Shown here: in pieces, positions 8,008 through 17,915 of the stretch
How positions within the stretch are numbered: position 1 is the first letter of the stretch
How the letters are laid out: each line of letters begins with the position of its first letter
Source: Bacteroidales bacterium
GTDB lineage: Bacteria; Bacteroidota; Bacteroidia; Bacteroidales; UBA12077
Assembly: GCA_030668615.1 (NCBI GenBank)
Contig: DAOUTQ010000014.1
Coordinates: 1 to 37,027 of the forward strand
Direction: 5' to 3'
DNA length: 37,027 nucleotides
The notes under the pieces: model-generated
The model's database searches: none
What the model saw: only the letters and a program-made list of their open reading frames with translations
Told to the model about the DNA's origin: nothing
Program-made: the position numbers and the translations under genes

Positions 8008-8442
8008 ATGAGAAAAATTCTTTATTTATTTTTAGGGTTAATATTTTTAACTACTATTTCGTGCGAAAAAGATGACGATGCTATTTACGTTAGTCACAAG
8101 CTGATACTTAATGCAGAAAGAACCACAGAGTATTATTATGATCTCATAGTTTTTTCTTGGAACGAAGTAACAATGGTTAATCATGAAGGATATCTTTTAG
8201 TTAAATTCTATGAGGAACATGACATTACTTTATATGATGATATTGTTGACTATTATATAAATAATGAAGGCTATTACGATTATCCTGATTGGACTGATGA
8301 TTGTAACGTTTATACAATTTCCACAAATTCAACGTCATATCAATTATATGATTATTCAACAACTGAGGACAAGGACTATTTTACTTTATTGGCATATAAT
8401 AGTAACGGGAATTATATAGTAAGCAACACTATATATTTTTAG
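8008..8442 (+). CDS. Surface-type lipoprotein, tyrosine-rich, possible fibronectin-III-like fold
   Basis: A 144-residue protein with a lipoprotein signal peptide: hydrophobic LYLFLGLIFL, then lipobox TTISC with C19 as the predicted lipidated residue. Directly after the cysteine comes E-K-D-D-D, which fits the K-(D/E)2 lipoprotein export signal described for Bacteroidota surface lipoproteins, so I infer display on the cell surface. The body is strongly enriched in Tyr and Asp and has a strand pattern reminiscent of fibronectin type III modules (IVFSWNEV, GYLLVKFYEE, and a closing YFTLLAYNSNGNYIVSNTI). I do not recognise a specific family. It ends in TAG and stands alone between a divergent barrel gene and the reductive-dehalogenase-like gene. 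Confidence 0.65.
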   Translation: MRKILYLFLGLIFLTTISCEKDDDAIYVSHKLILNAERTTEYYYDLIVFSWNEVTMVNHEGYLLVKFYEEHDITLYDDIVDYYINNEGYYDYPDWTDDCNVYTISTNSTSYQLYDYSTTEDKDYFTLLAYNSNGNYIVSNTIYF

Positions 8443-8506
8443 TTTTAAAAAACTAGTAAGGTTCATAAAATCGGTTTATTTAAACCCTTTCTTATTTTAA
8501 CAATCT

Positions 8507-8514
8507 TATATTTG
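8507..8514 (+). promoter_or_regulatory. Candidate -7 box (TATATTTG) for the RdhA-like gene
   Basis: TATATTTG matches TAnnTTTG exactly and lies 19 nt upstream of the ATG at 8534. The -33 region is AT-rich without a clear TTTG. Confidence 0.4.
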
Positions 8515-8533
8515 TTCAAAACAAATTAGGGAA

Positions 8534-9910
8534 ATGTTAAATCTTATCTGGTTAAATCAAAGTACAATTGATTTTGCGTTACTTATTACAGGAATATTAA
8601 TTTCCGGCGTTTTATTTTATGTAAGTTTTGTTTCAATTCTCGAGAAAGAATATCGAGCCGCAAGAGTTTCATTTTTGCTTTCAGTAATACTATTTATTCC
8701 CCTTATATTTATTTACATATATGATTTTCAGTTTAAAGAGATCGTTTCGAATATTCTTCTTGCTTTTATTGTATTACCCTCATTATTATTATTCTTACCA
8801 ATTAGGCCCAAAGTAAATGGTGGGTTTCAAATACCTAAACAAAAACATGACGAGCGAGATGTTATGTTTTCACGAAATGAATTAAAACCCGAAACCGAAA
8901 ACTTCAACATATATTATTCAAACAATCCTGACAAAAAGGATTTAGACGATAAATTCAGAGAAAAGCCAGGCCTGATGTCTTCAGTATCTACTATGTATCA
9001 TCCTTTTTCATTTGCATCTGCGCATGCAAATTTAGAAGTAATTGAAACCTTAAAACCCATTGTTGATGGTATAGTAAATGAACAGAAAATTAATGTTAAT
9101 GCTTCCGAAATAAGTAATTACATAAAAATATGGAGTAAGAAACTGGGAGCACATTCTGTTGGAATAACTGAATTAAAAGATTACCATTTATATTCACACA
9201 AAGGTCGTGGCGATTTATATGCTAAAGAAATAAACAACAAACATAAATATGCCATTGCCATAACTATTGAAATGGATCATGAAATGATTCAAACTGCACC
9301 TAAAGGTCCTGTAGTTATGGAATCGACACAGCAATATTTGAATTCTGGAACGATTGCAACTCAAATTGCATATTTTATCAGAAATCTTGGATATTCGGCA
9401 CGTGCACATATAGATGGAAATTATGAACTTATTTGTCCTTTAGTTGCACGTGATGCTAGTTTAGGAGAAATCGGAAGAATGGGATTGTTAATGACTCCAA
9501 AGTTAGGTCCAAGAGTTCGAATAGCAGTTGTAACAAGCGATATTCCATTGATAGTTAGTAAACCAAAGGACTTAACTTCAATTATTGATTTTTGTGGCAT
9601 TTGTAAAAAATGCGCAGATATTTGTCCTTCACGTTCAATTTCTTTTAATGATAGAGATAATGTTGATGGTGTTCTTCGCTGGAAAATTAACTCTGAAAGT
9701 TGTTTTACATATTGGTGCACATCAGGAACCGATTGTGGTCGCTGCATGGCTGTTTGTCCATATTCACACCCGAATAATTTTATGCACAACTTTATTCGTT
9801 GGGGAATTAATAATTCTTACATTTTCAGACGATTTGCACTCTATATGGATGATTTATTCTATGGAAGAAAACCAAAATCCGGAAATCTTCCTTCGTGGAT
9901 TGATATCTAA
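8534..9910 (+). CDS. Reductive-dehalogenase-like Fe-S protein with an N-terminal membrane anchor
   Basis: A 458-residue protein. Residues ~10-95 form three hydrophobic segments (FALLITGILISGVLFYVSFV, VSFLLSVILFIPLIFIYIY, ILLAFIVLPSLLLFLPI). The remainder resembles the cobalamin-binding and ferredoxin-like part of RdhA/QueG-type proteins: the GP-Y/RAHIDGNYELICPLVARDASLGEIGRMGLLMTPKLGPRVRIAVV region, then two [4Fe-4S] motifs, C354-x2-C357-x2-C360-x3-C364-P and C401-x2-C404-x3-C408-P with C390 or C395 as fourth ligand. Classical RdhA has a Tat signal and a separate three-helix RdhB anchor. Here no Tat motif is seen, and the anchor is part of the same chain. Substrate is unknown: dehalogenation or another corrinoid-dependent reduction are both open. 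The neighbours give no hint, since no rdhB, corrinoid transporter or regulator is adjacent. Confidence 0.8.
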   Translation: MLNLIWLNQSTIDFALLITGILISGVLFYVSFVSILEKEYRAARVSFLLSVILFIPLIFIYIYDFQFKEIVSNILLAFIVLPSLLLFLPIRPKVNGGFQIPKQKHDERDVMFSRNELKPETENFNIYYSNNPDKKDLDDKFREKPGLMSSVSTMYHPFSFASAHANLEVIETLKPIVDGIVNEQKINVNASEISNYIKIWSKKLGAHSVGITELKDYHLYSHKGRGDLYAKEINNKHKYAIAITIEMDHEMIQTAPKGPVVMESTQQYLNSGTIATQIAYFIRNLGYSARAHIDGNYELICPLVARDASLGEIGRMGLLMTPKLGPRVRIAVVTSDIPLIVSKPKDLTSIIDFCGICKKCADICPSRSISFNDRDNVDGVLRWKINSESCFTYWCTSGTDCGRCMAVCPYSHPNNFMHNFIRWGINNSYIFRRFALYMDDLFYGRKPKSGNLPSWIDI

Positions 9911-9952
9911 ACAAAAGTATTATACTTTTATACTGAATTAAATTTACATAAA

Positions 9953-12154
9953 ATGATAAAAAGACTTTTTCATGTTTTTTTGATCTTTCTGGTATTTCAT
10001 GTTTTTACATATGGAAATCAGACAGACACATTAATTACATATTCTTCAGAAACCGAAGCGATTCAAAAAATTAATGAATTAATAGAGTTGTCAGAATCAA
10101 ATAGAAACCGAAACCCTGAAAAATCGGTTATTTGTGGCTTATCTGCTATAAAAATTTGTGAAGAAATTGAAAATAGCGAATTGCGATATTTGGCAGAATT
10201 TTCAACAGGCTTCGCATACTATATTCAGAATGATTTTGAAAATGCTTTGATTTATCTTAATAATTCGTTGGAATTGAGCAGGATGAGTGAAAATTCTGAA
10301 GGAGAAGCGTCTTCGCTAAACCGCATAGGTAATACATATCAGTTAATGGGCGAATTTGAAAAATCATTGCATTACTATGAGCAGGCTATTACCATTAACA
10401 GAGGCTTACAGAACCATCAGGAAATAGCAAGAACATTAACAAACCTTGGAAGTGTTTACAGACTATATGGTAATTATGAATTGGCTATTAATCAGCATCT
10501 TGAGGCTCTTGGCATGTACGAAGGGCTTCAAAATAACGAAGGAATAGCGTGGTCGGCCTTAAATATTGCGAGATTGTTTAAAATGATGAAGAATTATCAA
10601 AAAGGTATCGAATATGTAAATCAATCATTAAATATTTATAAAAAAATTGAAGGTGAACAAGAGCTAAGTACCGGAGTTACTTTATGCCTAAAGGAATTAG
10701 GGAGTATTTACTATGAAATGGGAAATTTAATTATTGCTGCAGATTACAGTGAAAAAGTTCTTGAAAGAAATAAAATAAATAATAACAGACTTGGAATAGC
10801 AAATTCATACAGTACTCTAGGTAAAATATATTTTGATGAGAGAAATTATAAAAAAGCTGAGAGTTTTTTAATTCAGGCAAAAGAGCTAAAAGATTCTCTA
10901 AACGACAATACCGAAACAGCATCAATTTTACGGTATTTAGGAAATATATATTTAATGCAGGGACAAACAACTAAAGCGAGAAGTTATTTAAAAAGCAGCC
11001 TTCTTTTTGCTCAAGATCACAATCTGAAAGAAGATATTAAAGAAGCTTATCTTGCTTTATCAGATTTACACGAAAAATTAAGTGATCGGAAAAAGGCTCT
11101 TTTCTATTTTAAAAGATACACAAGATTAAAAGACAGTCTTGATAATCAAAAGATTAGTGAGCTGGAATTGCAGTATGAGTTTGATAAAGAGCAACGCCGT
11201 GTTGAGTATGTGCAACAACAAAAAGAAATAGAACAAAAGGCAAAACTTCAAAAACAAAAAATTTTCACATTGGTATTTATAGGCGGATTTCTTTTTATGA
11301 TTGTTTTAGCCATTGTTATCTTTAAAAGCTATCAGGGAAAGAAAAGAACAAACATAATTCTTACACAGCAACGTGATCAGATCTCACACCAAAACAATAT
11401 TATTACAGACAGCATTGAATATGCAAAAAGAATCCAAACAGCTTTATTTCCTCAACAGAAATTTATGGAAAAAAGTCTGGGAGAGCATTTTATATTCATG
11501 AAACCTAAAAACATTGTTAGTGGTGATTTTTATTGGATGGCAGAAAAAGACGATAAAATTGTTATTACTGTCGCAGATTGCACGGGTCATGGAGTTCCGG
11601 GAGCATTTATGAGCATGCTTGGAATAGCATTTTTAAACGAAATAGTAAATAAATCCGTTGAATTAACACCGGGGAATATTTTAGATCAACTTCGTGAGAA
11701 TATTATTGATTCTCTGCACCAGGAATATGGACTTAGGGGTTCTAAAGATGGCATGGATATGGCATTGTGTATTATTGATAAAAAGACATTTGAAATGCAA
11801 TATGCCGGAGCATATAATTCTGTTTTTATAGTAAGAAAAAAAGAGGTTCAAGAGCTTAAGGCTGATAAAATGCCGATAGGAATTCATGCTGTAAAAATTG
11901 AAAAAAGCTTTTCAAATCAAGCATTTAAGCTTGAAAAAGACGATATGATTTATCTTTTTTCTGATGGCTATGTTGATCAATTTGGAGGTGAAGAGGGAAT
12001 GAAATTTAAACAAAAACAGTTTAAGGAGTTATTAATTAATATTTCTGAAAAGCCTGTTGATACACAGCAAAAATCAATTGAAGAGACCATTGCAAAGTGG
12101 CAAGGAGATCAGTCTCAGCTTGACGATATGATGATAATGGGAATTAGAATTTAA
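9953..12154 (+). CDS. TPR-repeat membrane protein with SpoIIE/PP2C-type serine phosphatase domain
   Basis: A 733-residue fusion. After a signal peptide or anchor (MIKRLFHVFLIFLVFHVFTYG) come about eight tetratricopeptide repeats (residues ~60-390, for example EGEASSLNRIGNTYQLMGEFEKSLHYYEQA), a coiled coil rich in E/K/Q, a transmembrane helix (IFTLVFIGGFLFMIVLAIVIF, ~437-457), a second short helix linker (DSIEYAKRIQTALFP) and a SpoIIE-type PP2C domain (~500-733). Metal-ligand motifs are complete: SGDFYW (~522), DCTGHGVPGAFMSMLG (~541), DGMDMALCIID and SDGYVDQFGG. The TPRs should lie in the periplasm and the phosphatase in the cytoplasm, suggesting signal-controlled dephosphorylation of a Ser/Thr-phosphorylated partner. 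A paralogue lies at 33823. A bidirectional terminator follows. No partner kinase or STAS protein is adjacent. Confidence 0.92.
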   Translation: MIKRLFHVFLIFLVFHVFTYGNQTDTLITYSSETEAIQKINELIELSESNRNRNPEKSVICGLSAIKICEEIENSELRYLAEFSTGFAYYIQNDFENALIYLNNSLELSRMSENSEGEASSLNRIGNTYQLMGEFEKSLHYYEQAITINRGLQNHQEIARTLTNLGSVYRLYGNYELAINQHLEALGMYEGLQNNEGIAWSALNIARLFKMMKNYQKGIEYVNQSLNIYKKIEGEQELSTGVTLCLKELGSIYYEMGNLIIAADYSEKVLERNKINNNRLGIANSYSTLGKIYFDERNYKKAESFLIQAKELKDSLNDNTETASILRYLGNIYLMQGQTTKARSYLKSSLLFAQDHNLKEDIKEAYLALSDLHEKLSDRKKALFYFKRYTRLKDSLDNQKISELELQYEFDKEQRRVEYVQQQKEIEQKAKLQKQKIFTLVFIGGFLFMIVLAIVIFKSYQGKKRTNIILTQQRDQISHQNNIITDSIEYAKRIQTALFPQQKFMEKSLGEHFIFMKPKNIVSGDFYWMAEKDDKIVITVADCTGHGVPGAFMSMLGIAFLNEIVNKSVELTPGNILDQLRENIIDSLHQEYGLRGSKDGMDMALCIIDKKTFEMQYAGAYNSVFIVRKKEVQELKADKMPIGIHAVKIEKSFSNQAFKLEKDDMIYLFSDGYVDQFGGEEGMKFKQKQFKELLINISEKPVDTQQKSIEETIAKWQGDQSQLDDMMIMGIRI

Positions 12155-12171
12155 GCAATTTGATAATAAAA

Positions 12172-12206
12172 AAAAGCCCGAAACAATTTGATTGTTTCGG
12201 GCTTTT
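12172..12206. terminator. Bidirectional Rho-independent terminator
   Basis: AGCCCGAAACAAT-TTG-ATTGTTTCGGGCT is a perfect 13-bp stem with a 3-nt loop, flanked by A- and T-runs. It separates the convergent TPR-SpoIIE and Na/Pi cotransporter genes. Confidence 0.92.
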
Positions 12207-12217
12207 CATTTTAATGT

Positions 12218-13906
12218 CTATTTATTTATTTCTTCAATAGCTTCAGAAACATTAATAGTAAAATCAGCTAATTTTTCGCATTCACAAAAAAGATCATTAT
12301 AGATAATGCCTGTTTGATAATCATATTCCTTCTTCTCAACACTTTTCAGGTGTTCTTTTTTAAGTTTTGTTCTGAATCGGTTTATCTTTTCTTCTAACTC
12401 CAAAGCAGGATTGATATTGATGTTTTTATATCCATGTTCCATATTTTTTTCCATTTCTGTTAATGACTTTTTAGCCAATTCTAACATCTGAATCACATTC
12501 TCTGTAACTGGAGTATTAAAATAAACCTTTTTCTCACTTAATCTCATTAAAGTTTTAGCCAGATTGTAACAGGAATCTCCAATACTTTCAAGGTCTGTTA
12601 CAACATTAAGCATGGCAGTTATTCTTTTTGATCCTAAAATACTTAATTCTCCTTCAGAAATTTTTGTAAGGTAATTAGCTATCTCTTCTTCCATTCTATC
12701 GCAAATCCCTTCGTATTTTTCTATTTTGTCGAAAAGTTTATAGAATTTCTTTTCATTGGTTTCATCAAACATATTTTCTACATAACCATACATTTTTTCT
12801 ATTCTTTTAGAGAAAACCATTGATTCTTGTTTAGCCTGATGTATAGAAAGTTCAGCAGTTGATAATAGTCCAGTATTGATAAACTGCAAACGAAATTCCT
12901 CAGCATCTTCCTGCATTGGAACCATTTTAGTTACAATAAGCTGAATAAATTTTGTAAACCAGATAAAAATTAAAACATTGGCAATATTGAAAGTTGTATG
13001 GAAAATAGATAATGCAACAGGAATAGCATGAGGAGATTCATAAGGCGAATTTCCACCAATTTTTAAAATAAACCAGTTAATTCCGGATAAAAAATGTGAA
13101 AATATAATAGTTACCCAGATAACGCCCAATATATTAAATATTAAATGGGCTCTGGCAGCTCTTTTTGCCGAGACATTTGCTACTGCAGCTGCAATATTTG
13201 CCGTTACTGCTGTTCCAATATTTTCACCAAGAACCATTGCGGCAGCCATATCAAAAGGAATCCATCCAAAATTACACATAACTAAAGTTAGTGCCATTGT
13301 TGCACTGGATGATTGAATAATCATGGTTAGAATAGTTCCAATCGCCAAGAAAAGCAAATGAGAAAATATACCATGAGATGTATAATTTGATAAAAAAGCT
13401 AATATTTCAGGATGACCATTAATATCAGGTACAGAGCCTTTTAGGAAGTCAAGACCCAAGAAAATCATAGCAAATCCGATAATAAACTCGCCCCACGATT
13501 TCTTTTTACTTGTTTTAGAAAAAAGCAAAGGAAATCCTAAACCTATTAAAGGCAATGAAATAACACTTATTTTAACTTTAAATCCTAAAATTGAAATTAA
13601 CCAGGCAGTAACTGTTGTGCCAATATTTGCACCCATTATTACACCAATAGATTCTGTTAATGAAAGTAAACCAGCATTTACAAAACTAACCATCATTACT
13701 GTTGTAGCAGATGACGATTGAATAATTGCTGTTATTAATAATCCCGTAAAAACACCTTTTACAGGATTAGAAGTCATTTTTGCAAGAATAGTTCGCATTC
13801 TATCACCAGCAACCTTCTGTAAAGCTTCACTCATTAGTTTCATTCCATATAGGAAAAAACCTAGAGAACCAACAAGGGTAAGTATATCAAGAAAACCGTA
13901 TTCCAT
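12218..13906 (-). CDS. Na+/phosphate cotransporter family protein with C-terminal PhoU domain
   Basis: A 562-residue inner-membrane protein. Two inverted-repeat halves carry the PNaS/NptA signature QSSSAT (IIQSSSATTVMMVSF and IIQSSSATMALTLVM), spread over about eight to nine transmembrane segments (residues ~1-330). The C-terminal ~210 residues are helical and PhoU-like (MVFSKRIEKMYGYVENMF, then VTDLESIGDSCYNLAKTL). The expected role is sodium-coupled phosphate movement with PhoU-type regulation, as in other bacterial NptA-like proteins. The ORF track begins at a TTG at 13933; ATG 13906 gives MEYGFLDILTLVGSLGFFLYGMKLM, the usual family N-terminus. A TAGTTTTG -7 box lies just upstream. It is divergent from the polyprenyl synthase and convergent with the TPR-SpoIIE gene. 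It ends in TAG. Confidence 0.9.
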   Translation of the reverse strand: MEYGFLDILTLVGSLGFFLYGMKLMSEALQKVAGDRMRTILAKMTSNPVKGVFTGLLITAIIQSSSATTVMMVSFVNAGLLSLTESIGVIMGANIGTTVTAWLISILGFKVKISVISLPLIGLGFPLLFSKTSKKKSWGEFIIGFAMIFLGLDFLKGSVPDINGHPEILAFLSNYTSHGIFSHLLFLAIGTILTMIIQSSSATMALTLVMCNFGWIPFDMAAAMVLGENIGTAVTANIAAAVANVSAKRAARAHLIFNILGVIWVTIIFSHFLSGINWFILKIGGNSPYESPHAIPVALSIFHTTFNIANVLIFIWFTKFIQLIVTKMVPMQEDAEEFRLQFINTGLLSTAELSIHQAKQESMVFSKRIEKMYGYVENMFDETNEKKFYKLFDKIEKYEGICDRMEEEIANYLTKISEGELSILGSKRITAMLNVVTDLESIGDSCYNLAKTLMRLSEKKVYFNTPVTENVIQMLELAKKSLTEMEKNMEHGYKNININPALELEEKINRFRTKLKKEHLKSVEKKEYDYQTGIIYNDLFCECEKLADFTINVSEAIEEINK

Positions 13907-13930
13907 TGATTTAAGTTTTAAAGTATGATA

Positions 13931-13938
13931 CAAAACTA
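13931..13938 (-). promoter_or_regulatory. Candidate -7 box (TAGTTTTG) for the Na/Pi cotransporter
   Basis: TAGTTTTG on the minus strand fits TAnnTTTG and is 24 nt upstream of ATG 13906. Its closeness supports that start over the upstream TTG at 13933, which would lie at or before the transcription start. The -33 element is not clear. Confidence 0.45.
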
Positions 13939-14012
13939 TAAAAAAGAGTAAATTATCATAACATTAAATCGATATTTAATTAAAAATATAGTGAAATAGC
14001 TGTATTTATTTG

Positions 14013-14043
14013 TTTGTGAAATCAGGATATAATCATAATTTTG
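14013..14043 (+). promoter_or_regulatory. Bacteroidota-type promoter (TTTG-N19-TAATTTTG) for the polyprenyl synthase
   Basis: TTTG at 14013-14016 and TAATTTTG at 14036-14043 are separated by 19 nt, matching the TTTG/TAnnTTTG consensus of the Bacteroidota primary sigma factor in both sequence and spacing. The start codon follows 22 nt downstream, giving a short leader. This is one of the two best promoters in the window. Confidence 0.65.
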
Positions 14044-14065
14044 AAAAGAATTAAAACTGAGATAA

Positions 14066-15040
14066 ATGTTTTCTATTAAAGAATTGCAGGAAATAATAAA
14101 TACTAAAATTGCAAGCGAAAAAATTGGTCGTGAACCATTTTCCTTATACGATCCAATAAACTATACATTGGAGGCTGGAGGAAAAAGAATTAGACCAACC
14201 CTAGTTTTAATGGCATGTAATTTATTTTTGGAGGATATTGAACAAGCAATAAATCCGGCAATAGGATTAGAAATATTTCACAACTTCACATTGCTTCACG
14301 ATGACATTATGGACCATGCGGATATTCGTCGTGGAAATCCTACAGTACATAAAAAATGGAATGAAAATACAGCTATACTTTCGGGAGATGCAATGTTTAT
14401 TAAAGCATACGAATATTTCTTAGATTGTGAATCGCCGAGTTTTCGTGAGGTATTGAAGGTTTTTAATGAAACTGCACTTGAAGTGTGTGAAGGCCAGCAA
14501 TACGATATGGAATTTGAAAATAGAGAATTTGTTTCGGAAGATGAATATCTTCAAATGATCAGATTAAAAACATCGGTTTTATTGGCGGCAGCTCTAAAAA
14601 TAGGAGCACTCATAGGTGGTGCAGGACAGCAAGATGCAGAATTGTTGTATGAATTTGGAATAAATTTAGGACTGGCTTTTCAATTACAAGACGATTTGCT
14701 TGATGTTTATGGAGACGTTCATGTTTTTGGGAAAAAACCAGGAGGTGATATTGTAGCTAATAAAAAAACATTTATGCTAATTAAAGCCTTAGAAATTTCC
14801 AGTTACAACGAGCGTAAAACACTAAAAACCTTATTGTCTGATAAACAGATTAAAAACGAAAAAAAGATACAGGCTGTTACTCAAATATATAACAAAATAA
14901 ATATTAAGCAGATAGTTGAAGGCCGAATTGAACAATTTAATCAAGAAGCTATTGCATTTCTTGAAAAAGTTAATGTTGATAAGGATAAAAAATTTGAACT
15001 TAGAATGCTTGCAGAAAAACTGATAAAAAGGATAAGTTAA
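14066..15040 (+). CDS. Polyprenyl (isoprenyl) diphosphate synthase
   Basis: A 324-residue cytosolic prenyltransferase that condenses isopentenyl diphosphate with an allylic diphosphate. The two aspartate-rich Mg-binding motifs are intact: HDDIMDHADIRRGNPTVH (D79, D80, D83) and QDDLLDVYGD (D209, D210, D213). GGKRIRP near residue 36 is the substrate-binding segment. Length and motifs fit the all-trans family (farnesyl, geranylgeranyl or longer); the product length cannot be fixed by eye, although the VHVFGKKPGGDI segment after the second motif is of the type seen in Bacteroidota short- to medium-chain enzymes. It has a good promoter. It overlaps the convergent barrel gene by 4 nt at the stop codons, with no terminator between. 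Confidence 0.92.
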   Translation: MFSIKELQEIINTKIASEKIGREPFSLYDPINYTLEAGGKRIRPTLVLMACNLFLEDIEQAINPAIGLEIFHNFTLLHDDIMDHADIRRGNPTVHKKWNENTAILSGDAMFIKAYEYFLDCESPSFREVLKVFNETALEVCEGQQYDMEFENREFVSEDEYLQMIRLKTSVLLAAALKIGALIGGAGQQDAELLYEFGINLGLAFQLQDDLLDVYGDVHVFGKKPGGDIVANKKTFMLIKALEISSYNERKTLKTLLSDKQIKNEKKIQAVTQIYNKINIKQIVEGRIEQFNQEAIAFLEKVNVDKDKKFELRMLAEKLIKRIS

Positions 15041-15609
15041 AACTCATATATTAACCCAGGACTAAAAACAAGTTGATTTGTTTTAGCGATTACATATTTT
15101 ACTTCTGCAAAAAACAAGGTTCTTGTGCCAACATTAAATTGCATTCCCGCGCCAACATTTCCTCCTGGAACAAACGTAAATTCATTTACATCAAGCTGTG
15201 GAAGACCAACAGAAGAAACGAGGGTGTTTGTTATGTTCCATCCACTTATATGGCCACCTACAAGCAAATAAACATGATAATTACTTCTTGTTTTTGAATT
15301 TAATATGTAATGAGCATTTAAATTAAATACAAATACGGTTGTTTTAGATTCACCTCCAGCAATAAAAACTTCCTTATTAGGCAGATAGAATTTAAAATCA
15401 GGCACAAATTTTATTTTTTTATTAAAGTCATAACTTGCTCTTAAATCAATACCAAAAGATTTATTGTAATAGTAATAATTGTCAAACTCATATTCGCCAC
15501 CTGTAGTCAGAGCAATTCCACCACCAATATAATTAAACTGAGCATTTGCAGCGTTTGCAGAAAACAATATTGCAACAAACACAGAGAAGAAAACAATTAT
15601 TTTATTCAT
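15037..15609 (-). CDS. Small outer-membrane beta-barrel protein (paralogue of next upstream gene)
   Basis: A 190-residue protein with signal peptide MNKIIVFFSVFVAILFSANAANAQ and a PorT/OmpW-like barrel body (YIGGGIALTTGG, then VPGGNVGAGMQFNVGTRTLFFAEVKYVI) ending in LIYEF. It shares layout and several motifs with the protein of 15673-16188 (N-I/Y-IGGG, then PGxNxGxGxxFNxGxxxxxFxExKYV, and a terminal aromatic-E-F/L), so the two look like a tandem duplication. A strong hairpin with a U-tract lies between them, ending only 11 nt before this ATG. No function can be assigned. Its stop overlaps that of the polyprenyl synthase. Confidence 0.72.
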   Translation of the reverse strand: MNKIIVFFSVFVAILFSANAANAQFNYIGGGIALTTGGEYEFDNYYYYNKSFGIDLRASYDFNKKIKFVPDFKFYLPNKEVFIAGGESKTTVFVFNLNAHYILNSKTRSNYHVYLLVGGHISGWNITNTLVSSVGLPQLDVNEFTFVPGGNVGAGMQFNVGTRTLFFAEVKYVIAKTNQLVFSPGLIYEF

Positions 15610-15620
15610 ATTACTAAATT

Positions 15621-15651
15621 AAAAAGGGGATATTCTGAATTGAATATCCCC
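15621..15651 (-). terminator. Terminator or attenuator between the tandem barrel genes
   Basis: On the minus strand GGGGATATTC-AATTCA-GAATATCCCC is a perfect 10-bp stem followed by TTTTTAATTT. It lies after the stop of the upstream barrel gene and ends 11 nt before the ATG of the downstream one. There is therefore little room for a separate promoter between them, and the downstream gene may depend on read-through. Confidence 0.82.
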
Positions 15652-15672
15652 GCAAATTTATATGATAAAAAC

Positions 15673-16188
15673 TTATAATTCAAATAAAACACCAAATGTA
15701 ATTTCTGCTTGATCGTAGCTACTCATAACATACTTGAACTCACTAAAAGCCTTCATTTTATCTCCAAAATTATAAATAGCTCCAACACCGGCATTAAATC
15801 CTGGTTTCGTACCAGAAACTCTTGTTGAAGTGCCCAAAATTGTTGTTTTGGCAGTATAACTGGCAATATTTAAGCCACCTAAAGCATAAAACTCAAATTC
15901 CGACATTTCATAAAATTTATAATGTCCATCAATATCAACACCCCATCTGTTATAAGTAGTGTTAACTGTTGTTGAAGGAACAAATAATGTAAAAGCAGCT
16001 GACGCACTTAAATTCTCAAGTAAAAAACCCATTCCGTATGTTCCGTTTAATTTTAATCCAATATTAGGACGATCGGTTCCAATTACCACACCACCACCAA
16101 TATTAATAGGTTGAGCATTTACTTTTACAATTAATAAAGTGCTTAGCACTATAGTTGAAATAGTTAATTTTAAGCCAAGTTTTTTCAT
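15673..16188 (-). CDS. Small outer-membrane beta-barrel protein (paralogue of downstream gene)
   Basis: A 171-residue protein with a signal peptide (MKKLGLKLTISTIVLSTLLIVKVNAQ) and repeated amphipathic strands (INIGGGVVIGTDRPNIGLKLNGTYGMGF, GFNAGVGAIYNFGDKMKAFSEFKYV), ending FGVLFEL. It is the upstream member of a tandem pair with 15037-15609. Start ATG 16188 is clear, with MKK at the N-terminus. It is divergent from atpD across a 181-nt intergenic region. Function is unknown; small-barrel families of this kind are recognised by fold and not by role. Confidence 0.72.
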   Translation of the reverse strand: MKKLGLKLTISTIVLSTLLIVKVNAQPINIGGGVVIGTDRPNIGLKLNGTYGMGFLLENLSASAAFTLFVPSTTVNTTYNRWGVDIDGHYKFYEMSEFEFYALGGLNIASYTAKTTILGTSTRVSGTKPGFNAGVGAIYNFGDKMKAFSEFKYVMSSYDQAEITFGVLFEL

Positions 16189-16325
16189 TTTTTGATAAAT
16201 TTAAAATGTTAAAAAGTTTCTTCTTTTTCTGTATACACAAATACCATGCTACAAAAAAAGAAAACGAAAATATTAAAAAAAACGTATCGATGTATCTAAA
16301 AAGTGATTTAATCGTATAAAAATTA

Positions 16326-16333
16326 TAAATTTG
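16326..16333 (+). promoter_or_regulatory. Candidate -7 box (TAAATTTG) for atpD
   Basis: TAAATTTG matches TAnnTTTG and lies 36 nt upstream of the atpD ATG in the divergent intergenic region. I find no strong TTTG -33 at the optimal distance. Confidence 0.42.
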
Positions 16334-16336
16334 TAA

Positions 16337-17890
<1,554 letters not shown>

Positions 17891-17915
17891 CTTACATTCT
17901 AATTATTAGATTTTT

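Noticed and set aside
9913-9929. AAAAGTA-TTA-TACTTTT hairpin as a terminator between the RdhA-like and TPR-SpoIIE genes
   Set aside because: The stem is almost entirely A-T pairs and has no T-run beyond the stem itself; it is too weak to call.
9421-9941. ORFs on both strands overlapping the end of the RdhA-like gene
   Set aside because: They mirror the Cys-rich coding sequence of the real gene and have no independent signals.
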